Assembly (NCBI GenBank): GCA_029260715.1
Contig: JAJDCS010000016.1
Span: forward strand, 1 to 64,000
DNA: 64,000 nt
DNA from: Phycisphaeraceae bacterium
Lineage (GTDB): Bacteria > Planctomycetota > Phycisphaerae > Phycisphaerales > Phycisphaeraceae
Direction of reading: 5' to 3'
Under the pieces are notes generated by a model, which was not told the origin of the DNA, searched no databases, and saw only the letters and a program-made list of their open reading frames with translations. The translations under genes were made by a program, and so were the position numbers. This document shows, in pieces, positions 26,006 to 34,690 of the stretch (the first letter of the stretch is position 1; every line of letters starts with the position of its first letter).

Positions 26006-27256
26006 TTATGCGCAACCGCACCCAGCCGCCACGGCGCGGATGACATCGGCGGCGAGCACGCCCGTGTCCGTCGATACCGTCACCCATTGATTAGAGCCCG
26101 CTTCACCCGATGGGGCCGCATCCGCATGAGGCGGCTCATCGACCAGCGTGATGACCGATCCGGTGTAGCCCTGGGTTCGCAAGGACCGTATCAGCGCGCC
26201 CGGATCGCTGTGGAGCGTCTGTGTGCCCAGCAAGGCCGCATGGAAGCGGCAGGCCGAAGTGGTGCCAAACAGATCGGCTAAAGGCTCGCCGCTGCCGCTT
26301 AGCTGCACACTGCCCCCGGCGCTTTTGAGGATGACCGACAGCAACAGCCTCATATCCGGGCGGTCTTCGATCAGCAACACATTCACCCCACGCAGCCGCC
26401 CATTCTGTTCACCCGCCTGGTGTCGCCGTTTCAAAGACAGGTCTGACAAGCCGCCCCGATCATCGCCAAGCATGAGCTGCGGCAGGCTGTCGACAAAAGC
26501 CGATTCCGCCACAACCCCTGTGGGGACTTTGAGCGTAAAAGTCGTGCCTTTGCCCGGCTGACTCCGCACCGCCAGCGTCCCGCCTAGCAACTCGGTCAAT
26601 TGTTTTGCAATCGTCAGGCCCAGGCCCGTGCCGCCGCGTGAATACGTCACCGACTCTTCGGCTTGCACGAAGGGGTCGAAAATACGCTCTAGGGATTGAC
26701 CGCTGATCCCGATGCCCGTATCGGCGACGCCGATGCTCAACCAGCCGACGCCGTCAGCCTCAGCGGGCGCTGACGCGATGGCTATCCGCACACCCCCTTC
26801 CCGGGTGAACTTAATGGCGTTGTCCACAAGATTGAGCAACACCTGCCGGAGCCTGATCGCGTCGGTGTGGATGGTTTTAGGGATCGGCCCGTCGCAAACC
26901 GCTTCGAGTTTTAACCGCTTGCGTATAGCCAAGGGCTGTAGCGTGGCGACGATGTCCGTCACCGTCTGCCCGGGGTCACACTCCGCCGACTTGATCGGCA
27001 GCTTACCGTCCTCGATCCTCCACAGGTCCAGGGCGTTGGTGATCAGCGACAGCAGGTGCTGGCTGTTTTCGCGGATTGTCTTGACCAGGTAGCCCGTCTG
27101 CTTCCCGCCGTCGCCGGACGCTTCGAGCAAGTCCGTGCAGGCGTGGATGGTCGACACGAGCGTGCGCAGGTCGTGGGCGATATGGGTTAAAAAATCGTCC
27201 TTCATGCTTGTGCAAATATATATGTACGGGTCGCGACGCGTATGGGTGTTCACCAC
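26006..27256 (-). CDS. Soluble histidine kinase with degenerate receiver
   Basis: A kinase with no sensor domain. HisKA begins almost at once with THIAHDLRTLV (His28 from the GTG start); the usual Pro of HELRTP is Leu. The ATPase domain is intact (VDNAIKF, DTGIGI, GGTGLGL). The C-terminal receiver-like domain starts normally (VNVLLIEDRPDMR) but the phospho-accepting Asp position reads ALLGTQTL, with Gly instead of Asp, and the switch Lys is not visible. It is thus a pseudo-receiver. The start could be GTG 27256 or ATG 27205. It follows the PhcQ-like gene after about 60 bases and probably belongs to the same transcript. Confidence 0.85.
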   Translation of the reverse strand: MVNTHTRRDPYIYICTSMKDDFLTHIAHDLRTLVSTIHACTDLLEASGDGGKQTGYLVKTIRENSQHLLSLITNALDLWRIEDGKLPIKSAECDPGQTVTDIVATLQPLAIRKRLKLEAVCDGPIPKTIHTDAIRLRQVLLNLVDNAIKFTREGGVRIAIASAPAEADGVGWLSIGVADTGIGISGQSLERIFDPFVQAEESVTYSRGGTGLGLTIAKQLTELLGGTLAVRSQPGKGTTFTLKVPTGVVAESAFVDSLPQLMLGDDRGGLSDLSLKRRHQAGEQNGRLRGVNVLLIEDRPDMRLLLSVILKSAGGSVQLSGSGEPLADLFGTTSACRFHAALLGTQTLHSDPGALIRSLRTQGYTGSVITLVDEPPHADAAPSGEAGSNQWVTVSTDTGVLAADVIRAVAAGCGCA

Positions 27257-27317
27257 ACGGCGATACCCGCGGCTGAGTGCCTCTCCTGCTTCCGCAACAG
27301 CCCGACACCGCTGCCGG

Positions 27318-28559
27318 CTATTCTTCTAATTCCCCCCACGCTTCCAGGTTGGTGAAAATCCTGTCGAGCCAATCCGATTCCAACGCCGGCTGCTTCGTGG
27401 CCTCGGGGTCAAGCGGCAGCAACAGCTCAAAGCCCGGCCCCTTCGGCGGCGACGGGTGGACCAGCAGTTGCCCGCCGTGGTGGTGGGCCATGAAAAACGC
27501 CGCCAACACGTCGAGGCTTACCTGACGCGCGTCCTTTCCCGACGATTGAACCGCGGAGAACAGGGTCGAGATCTGTTGGGCGTTCCAGGCTGAGCCTTCA
27601 TACGCAAACCGCAGGCGGATCCCGGGGGTGCCGTAGACCGAAGGCTCGGGCTTTATCTCTATCTTCACCGGCTTGCCTTCCCCGGCCAGCGCACCGACAC
27701 GCTGCACCAAAACACCAAGCAGCCGTTTGATCATGTTCGGGTCGGCCTTGACCGGAGAGAGACCCGGGGCAACCTCTTGTTCGACGGTGATACCGAGTTC
27801 CTTCAGGTCCGCCGAGATGGTGTCGAGTTCCTGGCCCAGCACCTCCTCAACCGAGACAGGCCCGTTGAAGCGGTAATCCGACTCCACAGTCGCGTGCAGC
27901 ACCGAGTCCACCGCGTTGAGCAGGCGTTGGCTTTCTTGCTGGGCCAGCGTCCACAGATCGCCCCAATCAACCTCCGCGTCGTCCAGCCGATCGCCGGCGC
28001 TAACGGGCACGAAATCAAAAAACGCCTTGAGCGCCGCCATCGAGTTTCGCACACGGCACGCCAGGCTGGCAGCCAGGACCGTGAAGCTGCGCACACGGTC
28101 GAGGATAATCATCCGCTGAAGCACGCTGAGCTTCTCTCGCAACAGCACGTCGCGTTCACGCTGGACAAGGAAAAACTCCATCGCCCGCATCAAAATACCC
28201 TTGAGGTCGCGGACGTCCCACGGCTTGGTCACGTACTGGTGCACGCCCCCGGAGTTGACCGACTCGATGGCGTCCTCAAGGTCTGAGTAGGCCGTGGTGA
28301 TAATGCGCACGACCCCGGGCCACTGCTTGCGAACCTTATTTAGCAGATCCACACCGGTCTGCCCGGGCATGCGCTGGTCGGTCAACAGCACGCCTATCTC
28401 GTCGCCCTTCTCTTCCAATAGCTTCATCGCCGCCTCGGCGCCCGACGCGGTCAGGATGTTGAAATCATTGGTGTAGGCCTTGGTGAAATACTTCAGGGCC
28501 TGGGGCTCGTCGTCGACGTATAGGATCGAGAACTGTTTATGGTCGTAGCCTCTGTGCAC
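27318..28559 (-). CDS. PhcQ-like response regulator with inactive kinase-like output
   Basis: A 413-residue protein. The receiver (about 10-130) has Asp61 in LLTDQRMPG, Thr and Lys (YVTKPWD). A signature RAMEFFLVQRERDVLL linker leads to a kinase-like region where the expected phospho-His site reads LAASLACRVRNSMAAL, with no His. The ATPase-like end lacks clear N and G boxes. This layout, and the neighbours, resemble PhcQ of the Ralstonia phcBSRQ quorum-sensing operon, as I recall that family. It starts four bases after the fused PhcS/R-like gene. The receiver assignment is certain; the PhcQ label is a family-level inference. Confidence 0.85.
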   Translation of the reverse strand: MHRGYDHKQFSILYVDDEPQALKYFTKAYTNDFNILTASGAEAAMKLLEEKGDEIGVLLTDQRMPGQTGVDLLNKVRKQWPGVVRIITTAYSDLEDAIESVNSGGVHQYVTKPWDVRDLKGILMRAMEFFLVQRERDVLLREKLSVLQRMIILDRVRSFTVLAASLACRVRNSMAALKAFFDFVPVSAGDRLDDAEVDWGDLWTLAQQESQRLLNAVDSVLHATVESDYRFNGPVSVEEVLGQELDTISADLKELGITVEQEVAPGLSPVKADPNMIKRLLGVLVQRVGALAGEGKPVKIEIKPEPSVYGTPGIRLRFAYEGSAWNAQQISTLFSAVQSSGKDARQVSLDVLAAFFMAHHHGGQLLVHPSPPKGPGFELLLPLDPEATKQPALESDWLDRIFTNLEAWGELEE

Positions 28560-28562
28560 GGG

Positions 28563-31178
28563 TCATGTCTCCTGATTGTCTGCCAGAGGCAGCTCTAAAG
28601 TGATTTCGGTCCACTGGTCGGGCTCGCTGCGCACGGTGATCCGTCCGCCGTGATTCTTTACAATGGTGTGGCAGATGCTCAACCCCAACCCCATGCCCTC
28701 GCCCACGTCTTGCGTGGTGTAAAACGGGTCGAAGACACGCGGCAAAACCTCGGGGGCGATCCCCACGCCGTTGTCCCAGACGCGAACAATAAGCATGCTC
28801 CCGTTGCGTTCTGAGCGGACCTTTATCTGCGGCTGGCGCTTCGGGCCGACGGACCCGACCGCGCGCAGGGCATTGGTCAATAGGTTCAAGACCACTTGGC
28901 TGATGTGGGTCTTCGAGCCGCAGATCGGGCTATCGGGCTCAAAGTCTTGCTCGATCTGCTGGCCGTTGCGCATGTGGGCGGTGAACCGCATCGCGGTGTC
29001 CACCACTTCCACGATCTCAAACTTCTCACGCTTGTCCGCCTGCTGGGGGTAGGCGAACGTGCGGAGGTCGGTGATGATGTTCTGGATCCGTTTCATCCCG
29101 TCTTCAATATCGTGGAGCGTTTCTTTGAGGTCGTTGTCGTCTGAAGCCTGTGCGGCTTGATCGAGCACCTGGACCGCGGTGAGCGTGAAGTTGAGCGGGT
29201 TGTTGATCTCGTGCAGCAGGCCCGCGGCGAGGCTGCCCAGGGCGTTGAGCTTCTCGCTTTGGATCAGTTGGCCCTCGGCTTCTCTCAACCGCCTCAACGC
29301 CTCCTCCAACTCAACGTTCCGCTGCTTGACGTCGTGCTGCAACGAAGCGGTCCGCAGGATATTGCGTATCCGGGTCTTGACTTCCACGCTGCTGAACGGC
29401 TTGGTCAAGAAATCGCTGGCGCCGCGGTCCAGGGCCTCAACCTTCGTCCCCTCATCGGCGCGCGCCGTGAGCAACACGACCTTGATATCTCTTAGCTTCT
29501 CGTCCTTCTGTATGGCCAGGCAAACGTCCAAGCCGTCCATGCCCGGCAGCATCAAGTCCAGCAAGAGCAAGTCGGGCTGGTGTTGCTTAGTCATCTCCAG
29601 CCCGGTTATCCCGTCGGCCGCTTGCAAGACGCGGTACTCGTCTGAAAGGATCGATACCAGGAACCGCCTCATGTCCGGCTCGTCGTCAACGATCAGCACA
29701 CGGAACCGCCCCTGCCCCACTTCCAGCGGGTCGGCCTGGGACACCCCGCCGTCCACCGGGGCCGAACGGTCGGCCGCACGGAACGTGATGGCAAAGGGGT
29801 CGCTGTCGTCACCGGCGGCTTGGGTTTCCGAAGCTTCCACCGCCGCCGCGTCGGAGCCTCGATCCAGAGGCAATTCAACCGTAAACACCGTGCCCTCGCC
29901 CACACGGCTGCGCACGGCGAGGGTGCCGCCGTGTTCCTCGATCAACTCTTTGGTCAACGCCAGCCCAAGCCCCACGCCCTGGTACTTCCGCGTCGAAGAC
30001 CCGTCCGCCTGCCTGAACCGGTCGAACACGTGCGGCAGCTCTTTCTCGGGTATCCCGATGCCGGTGTCCCGGACCTCGATGCGCGCCATCTCGCCGGCCT
30101 CTTCCCAGCCGACCACCACCACACCGCCGGGGTCGGTGAACTTGATCGCGTTGGTCAAGAGGTTGATCATGATCTTTTCTAGACGGGAACGATCGCCGCT
30201 GATAATTGGGTCGCCCACGCCCTGGGCGCGCAGATCAATTTTTTTGGTGGTGGTTAAGTAGCGGAGCGATTCGACAATGCCCGAGACAAACGTGCCCGCG
30301 AGGATCGGCTTGCGGTCGATCCTCAGCTTGCCCTCCTCTAGCCTGTTGATCTCAAGCATGTCGTTGATCAGCTTCAGCAGGCGCAGGCCGTTGTTCTTCA
30401 CAATCGCCAGGGACTGGCCGATGTCCTCGGGGATCGGCGGGTCGCGGTGCAGGAGCATCTCGATCGGCGAGAGGATCAGCGTCAGCGGCGTGCGGAGCTC
30501 GTGGTTGACGTTCGCGAAAAACTCCGACTTCAAGCGGTCCAACTCGGCGAGCTTGTCGTAAGACCGCGCAAGCTCCTTGTTCCCCAGGTCCAGTTCGTGG
30601 CGCAAGCGGAAATCGTTGAACCTGGCGCGCGCGGTGAAGTAGCTGGAGGTCGAGCAGATGATCCCGGTCAGGACCAGAAAGTAAGTGTTGTTGTACAGCG
30701 TTTTCCAATCAACGGTCGTCGCGTAGTGCAGGAAACACGCGGCCAGGTACATGCCCAGCGTCGCAACGCAGACTAAAACCGTCTCTCGGAAAGTCCACGG
30801 CAGCAAAACCGCAACCGCGAGGATTACCAGATTCAAGCCGGCATAGTACGGAGAGACCGCACCCTCCGATGCGTAGATCATCCAACTGATGGCCATATTC
30901 ACCAGCAGCACCCAGGTCAGCCCCAACACGTGGACTTGCCGACGCCCCAACTGCGTAAAGTGCAGGGCGAAGACACCAAGCACCAGCAGGTCGACCAAGA
31001 ACCTCACCCGGAAAAAATCCCAGAACAAGGACGGGTAGACCAGCCCATCGAGCGAGCTGCCAGCCGGCACCAAGACCAGCACCAGCACACAGCCAACCTT
31101 TGAATAGCGCAGCCTCAGCTGGCGATCGGCTTCAAGGTATTCTTGAAGGAGGTCTTTATGATCGGTTCCCGGCTGCAA
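28563..31178 (-). CDS. PhcS-PhcR-like fused multi-domain histidine kinase
   Basis: An 871-residue signal-transduction protein. Residues about 28-185 hold roughly six to seven membrane helices with little extracellular loop, as in sensors of lipophilic signals (PhcS, CqsS-type). HisKA1 carries His226 (NVNHELRTPL) and is followed by an ATPase (TNAIKF, GVGLGLALTK). A receiver with Asp541 (LLLDLMLPGMDG) follows, then a coiled coil and a second kinase core with His656 (LLHEINNPLN) and a complete ATPase. In Ralstonia these would be two genes, phcS and phcR. The TTG start, with GGAAGG upstream, lies 64 bases inside the methyltransferase gene. Confidence 0.9.
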   Translation of the reverse strand: MQPGTDHKDLLQEYLEADRQLRLRYSKVGCVLVLVLVPAGSSLDGLVYPSLFWDFFRVRFLVDLLVLGVFALHFTQLGRRQVHVLGLTWVLLVNMAISWMIYASEGAVSPYYAGLNLVILAVAVLLPWTFRETVLVCVATLGMYLAACFLHYATTVDWKTLYNNTYFLVLTGIICSTSSYFTARARFNDFRLRHELDLGNKELARSYDKLAELDRLKSEFFANVNHELRTPLTLILSPIEMLLHRDPPIPEDIGQSLAIVKNNGLRLLKLINDMLEINRLEEGKLRIDRKPILAGTFVSGIVESLRYLTTTKKIDLRAQGVGDPIISGDRSRLEKIMINLLTNAIKFTDPGGVVVVGWEEAGEMARIEVRDTGIGIPEKELPHVFDRFRQADGSSTRKYQGVGLGLALTKELIEEHGGTLAVRSRVGEGTVFTVELPLDRGSDAAAVEASETQAAGDDSDPFAITFRAADRSAPVDGGVSQADPLEVGQGRFRVLIVDDEPDMRRFLVSILSDEYRVLQAADGITGLEMTKQHQPDLLLLDLMLPGMDGLDVCLAIQKDEKLRDIKVVLLTARADEGTKVEALDRGASDFLTKPFSSVEVKTRIRNILRTASLQHDVKQRNVELEEALRRLREAEGQLIQSEKLNALGSLAAGLLHEINNPLNFTLTAVQVLDQAAQASDDNDLKETLHDIEDGMKRIQNIITDLRTFAYPQQADKREKFEIVEVVDTAMRFTAHMRNGQQIEQDFEPDSPICGSKTHISQVVLNLLTNALRAVGSVGPKRQPQIKVRSERNGSMLIVRVWDNGVGIAPEVLPRVFDPFYTTQDVGEGMGLGLSICHTIVKNHGGRITVRSEPDQWTEITLELPLADNQET

Positions 31179-32632
31179 GGATTACCTTCCGGCTTGCGGA
31201 TTTCTAAGAAAACGTTTGTGCCTGTGGGCTCGGCCATCACGCACTGCTGACCCAAGTCTGAGATCAAGCCCGCCATGTCCGACTCGCTACGCAGCAGCAG
31301 GCTCCAGTCTTGCAGGTGATCCATGATCCCCCGGGCGGGGTTGTTGGCGTGTACGTTGGTGACGACCACAAGACCCCCGGGCACCGTCCACTCGTAAAAC
31401 AAGCGTACGAGCCGCTTGCACACCCGGTCTGAAAGATAGTCGAATAAACCTGCGCAGTACACATAATCATAGGATGGAGTCGCTTCTATTTTCCTGGCGG
31501 ACGCCTCTTTCAGCAGGTGGTGGATCGAGCGGTGTATATATCGGATCTTCACCTTGCTGCGGCTTTCACGCATGGACTGTTCAATTTCGTTCGAGGCGTA
31601 CCGGATCGTTTCTTCATTAAAATCCAGGAGTTCCATCTCGGCGTGGTCCGACACGGCGTCTTTGACAAAACGCTGGACCTCAACAGCCGGCCCACAACCC
31701 ACGTTCATCACGCGGCAGGGGCGGTTGTATTTCTGCACACGCTTGGTCTCCGACCTCAGGTATTCCAGGAGATTATCGATGCGGTTGCGGTGGCCCTGGG
31801 CGGTGCCGGTGCGGAGGAACACGGCGTTGACCAGCCTGGCGTAAGTGTTGCTGCCCTCCCAAGGGTCGCGCAGGATCATGTTGACCATCTCGTAGTCACC
31901 CGCGTAACCCAGGGGCTTGGTGAACGTGCGGTGTAAGAAAGGCGAGCACAAGATCAGAGGGTGCAGCTCCCGCCGGACAAACGCCTTGTGCAGCGGCGTC
32001 TCTTCGACTGACACCTTCTGGGCTTCTTGGTCAAACTCATTGAAAATCTCGTCGAGCTTCGGCCCGACCTTCGTGTCGACGTCAGCCACAAACGCCTTGA
32101 CAAAATCGATGGTATTTTGATTGTCTTTGATCCCCGCCACCGCTTCGCCGTGCTCAAGCCAGCGGCTCAACTCCTCTAAAAAGTTGTGCATCTTACTCAC
32201 GCACAATTCGTACGAAGGGCGGATGTGCTGGTGACTGGTCTCCCAGTCCTGAATAAACCTGGCGACCTCTTCACGGAGTTCGGGGCCCGGCGACAGGTCG
32301 ATTAAGTCCGACCATGGGTCGACCAGCGTCACCGAGACGATCAACAGAAGCCCCGTGCTGACCAAATTGCTCACCACCGCGCGGCCGGTGTAGATCGTGC
32401 GGTCGCCTCGGCGCACGTGGAAATCGGTCAAAACCTCGCTTAACTGCACGATGGAGTAGGGGTTGTAGACCTCAAAAACAGCCGCATTTCGGCTCAGGCG
32501 CATCAGCGTCCCCCTGGCCTGGATACCCTGACTGTTTTGAAAAACCACTAAACTGTCGGTTGCTAGAACTGCCTCTTTCACAGACGTCTCCAGATCACTG
32601 TTTAGATCGCTACGGCTAAGCCGTGCAACCAC
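31115..32632 (-). CDS. PhcB-like SAM-dependent methyltransferase with N-terminal barrel domain
   Basis: A 505-residue protein. The N-terminal third (about 25-115) is beta-rich and PilZ-like in outline, but lacks RxxxR and DxSxxG, so it may not bind c-di-GMP. A helical middle contains KPLGYAGDYEMV. The C-terminal class I methyltransferase (about 300-485) has motif I in NVGCGPAVEV, an acidic LLDFNEE and YVYCAGLFDYLSDRVCKR, which I associate with PhcB, the methyltransferase that makes 3-hydroxy-fatty-acid methyl ester autoinducers in Ralstonia. It is first of four same-strand signalling genes. Start is a GTG after GGGGCAGG. The enzyme class is firm, the fatty-acid substrate is inferred from family and context. 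Confidence 0.85.
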   Translation of the reverse strand: MVARLSRSDLNSDLETSVKEAVLATDSLVVFQNSQGIQARGTLMRLSRNAAVFEVYNPYSIVQLSEVLTDFHVRRGDRTIYTGRAVVSNLVSTGLLLIVSVTLVDPWSDLIDLSPGPELREEVARFIQDWETSHQHIRPSYELCVSKMHNFLEELSRWLEHGEAVAGIKDNQNTIDFVKAFVADVDTKVGPKLDEIFNEFDQEAQKVSVEETPLHKAFVRRELHPLILCSPFLHRTFTKPLGYAGDYEMVNMILRDPWEGSNTYARLVNAVFLRTGTAQGHRNRIDNLLEYLRSETKRVQKYNRPCRVMNVGCGPAVEVQRFVKDAVSDHAEMELLDFNEETIRYASNEIEQSMRESRSKVKIRYIHRSIHHLLKEASARKIEATPSYDYVYCAGLFDYLSDRVCKRLVRLFYEWTVPGGLVVVTNVHANNPARGIMDHLQDWSLLLRSESDMAGLISDLGQQCVMAEPTGTNVFLEIRKPEGNPCSREPIIKTSFKNTLKPIAS

Positions 32633-33470
32633 AGTTGCCTGCCCCGTAAATCTCTCACAAGACGCGAATAAACACTCGCTACAACAATAGCTTTAATCTA
32701 ATTTACGCCGCTATAAAGCTTTGCCTGCATGACCGTGCACATGACACCGCCCTCCTGAAACCGATTGATTCAGGTGATGGGTGCATTGAATGGCTTACTA
32801 AGATTCGTTAAGAACCATCCCGTCGTGCAAAATAGTCATGGCGTCCTCAAAATGTCTCTTTTCCTGCGTTGCTCCCTGGCTGTTCTCTCTTGTTCTGCGA
32901 TACACAAAGCCGCTTACCATTCTTTTATCTGTAATGCATTTTAGGTCACATTCAGATGGATTCTCTAGTCCACTCGCTGAAATGAATACACCGTCTCGAC
33001 CGCCGGCTGGCAAGCTAATTTTGCTCTAAAGCCAACACAAGAACGATTAAAAAAATGTTTAGGCTGAATCTGAAGCCGTTGATGTTTCACGAGTCTAGAC
33101 ATGCTTAGGAATTACACTTATTTATTGTTCTCTGTACAAAACAACACCGGCAATACTGCTTTCCTGCCAAGAAATTCTTAAGGCCCTATCTCAGCTAGTA
33201 TACCTAAGCTATCAAGATTCAAAGCTAATTTTTGTGTAAAAAAACCGCAAATTAAGCCAAAATACTTAAATTCGCGAATCCTTCCATTAATATTGGAAAC
33301 GACTCGGCCAAGATTTTGTTGTCGCGTAAATCCATACGCTTATTGACCTTGAATTCATATCCACGAATGAAGCTTCATCTCAACCCGGCGAAAGCCTTAC
33401 TTAATACCCATTCAGAAGTAACAATAATTTTTTCTTTCTAGTGCCACTTTTTGGTCTATTGACACCCCAA
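32633..33470. other. AT-rich intergenic region upstream of the phc-like cluster
   Basis: About 838 bases, clearly more AT-rich than the genes around it, especially 33030-33440. It should hold the promoter of the phc-like operon and the end of the hydrolase gene. A 71-codon minus-strand frame (32798-33013, TTG start) is the only candidate gene and is not convincing. No RNA gene, IS end or CRISPR was recognised. The base composition is compatible with a complex regulatory region or with old foreign DNA. Confidence 0.45.
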
Positions 33471-34451
33471 TCACACTTCAAAGAACTGCCGCAGCTTCTG
33501 CGACAGCTTGGGTTGAATCAGATAGCCGTAGCTCTTGTGGGGGTTGGATTTGTCCTCGGGGGTCTTGAAGGGGTTGTAAAGCTGTGTGTAGTCGCGCAGG
33601 TCTTCACTGCCGTAGCCCCCGACGTGCTCGCGGAGGCCTTCAAAAAAGTCGTCCTCCAGGGTGGCGTCGTGGCTGACGACGTCGCCCTGGGCGGAGTAGT
33701 TGTGCCACTGCCCAATGTTGGTGGGGTAGAACCGCTTGCGCTCGTCTTTGAGTTTCGCTTTGGGCGTGTCCTTCCACCGTTCGATGAGCATGAACGCGCG
33801 GAGGGTCGGGTCTCCCAGCGGGCTGCCCATGGTCACCAGCAGGTGCGCGGCGTTATTGCGGTACTTCTTGTAACCCGGCTCGCTGCGGTGCGAGAACCGC
33901 CACAACACGTCGTACGCGATAAACGTCCCCATCGAGTGGGACATGATGACCACGTACTTGTCGTTGTCCCACGCGTCTCGCAGCTCGCGTTCGAGCGGTT
34001 CGCGGATGCGGTCGGCGATGTATTGGTCGCCGCGGTAGTGGCTGACTTCGCGCGCGTTCTGCTCGATCACGTCGTCTTTGATAGTCAACGCGGTGGCCAA
34101 CGCGTCGACGACACCCAAGCCGAAGCTCACAATCTTGTCTTTGACCCACCCGGCGCTGGTGATGTGCAGCTTGTCGCCGACTTTCTTGCGGAGCTTAATG
34201 ACCTCGTCGACTTTTTTCTCCAGGCTGTTGGTGTAGACGGTGGTGTCCTCGATGTGGTCGGGCACGGCGTTGGCCCAGTAGGCGAAACGGAACAGGTCGT
34301 CGTTGGCTTCCATCGCCTCGGCCAGGGGCTTTGAGTCGCAGCGGATATTCTCGATCAACGCTCGCTTCCACAAGCGCATAAGGTCTTCTTCGGTCGGCTT
34401 GGACGCCAGCCCGTGGATGAAAATGATGCGCGTGTCTTGGGTCAGTGCCAT
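33471..34451 (-). CDS. Alpha/beta-hydrolase fold protein
   Basis: A 326-residue soluble protein. The N-terminus IIFIHGLASKP is the usual first strand and oxyanion-hole turn, and MSHSMGTFIAYD is a nucleophile elbow (SxSMG, i.e. Gly-to-Ser change in GxSxG). A late Asp/His pair is plausible (AQGDVVSHD). The family resembles lipase/esterase-like proteins with a large cap; the substrate is unknown. The ATG at 34451 follows AAGGAACC and starts the conserved part; the longer frame to 34517 is rejected. Expression is away from the phc-like promoter region. Confidence 0.82.
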   Translation of the reverse strand: MALTQDTRIIFIHGLASKPTEEDLMRLWKRALIENIRCDSKPLAEAMEANDDLFRFAYWANAVPDHIEDTTVYTNSLEKKVDEVIKLRKKVGDKLHITSAGWVKDKIVSFGLGVVDALATALTIKDDVIEQNAREVSHYRGDQYIADRIREPLERELRDAWDNDKYVVIMSHSMGTFIAYDVLWRFSHRSEPGYKKYRNNAAHLLVTMGSPLGDPTLRAFMLIERWKDTPKAKLKDERKRFYPTNIGQWHNYSAQGDVVSHDATLEDDFFEGLREHVGGYGSEDLRDYTQLYNPFKTPEDKSNPHKSYGYLIQPKLSQKLRQFFEV

Positions 34452-34690
34452 AGCGGGTTCCTTCTTTCTTGTTGTGGGGTTCATGTCGTATCCGCACGCG
34501 GTGGGCAGACCGATCACGTGATCGGGGGTAGCACGGCCCGGGCGGCCAGGCTCCGTCTCGGCGTAGGGTTAGCTGCGAGCGCGGCAGCGGCCCGGAGTTA
34601 GGGGCATCATATCTAAGATTCATGAGGGGGTCGAAAGACTTTGTGTAAGGCGGCCCTTCGTTTTGTCTGAAATGGCCTATAATCATCTCA

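Noticed and set aside
32611-32624. Palindrome ACGGCT-A-AGCCGT as a regulatory site
   Set aside because: It lies within the first codons of the phcB-like gene, so codon use can explain it; mentioned only for its similarity to the hairpin at 20050.
32798-33013. 71-codon minus-strand frame in the AT-rich gap
   Set aside because: TTG start, no ribosome site, no recognisable pattern and an equally long frame on the other strand.
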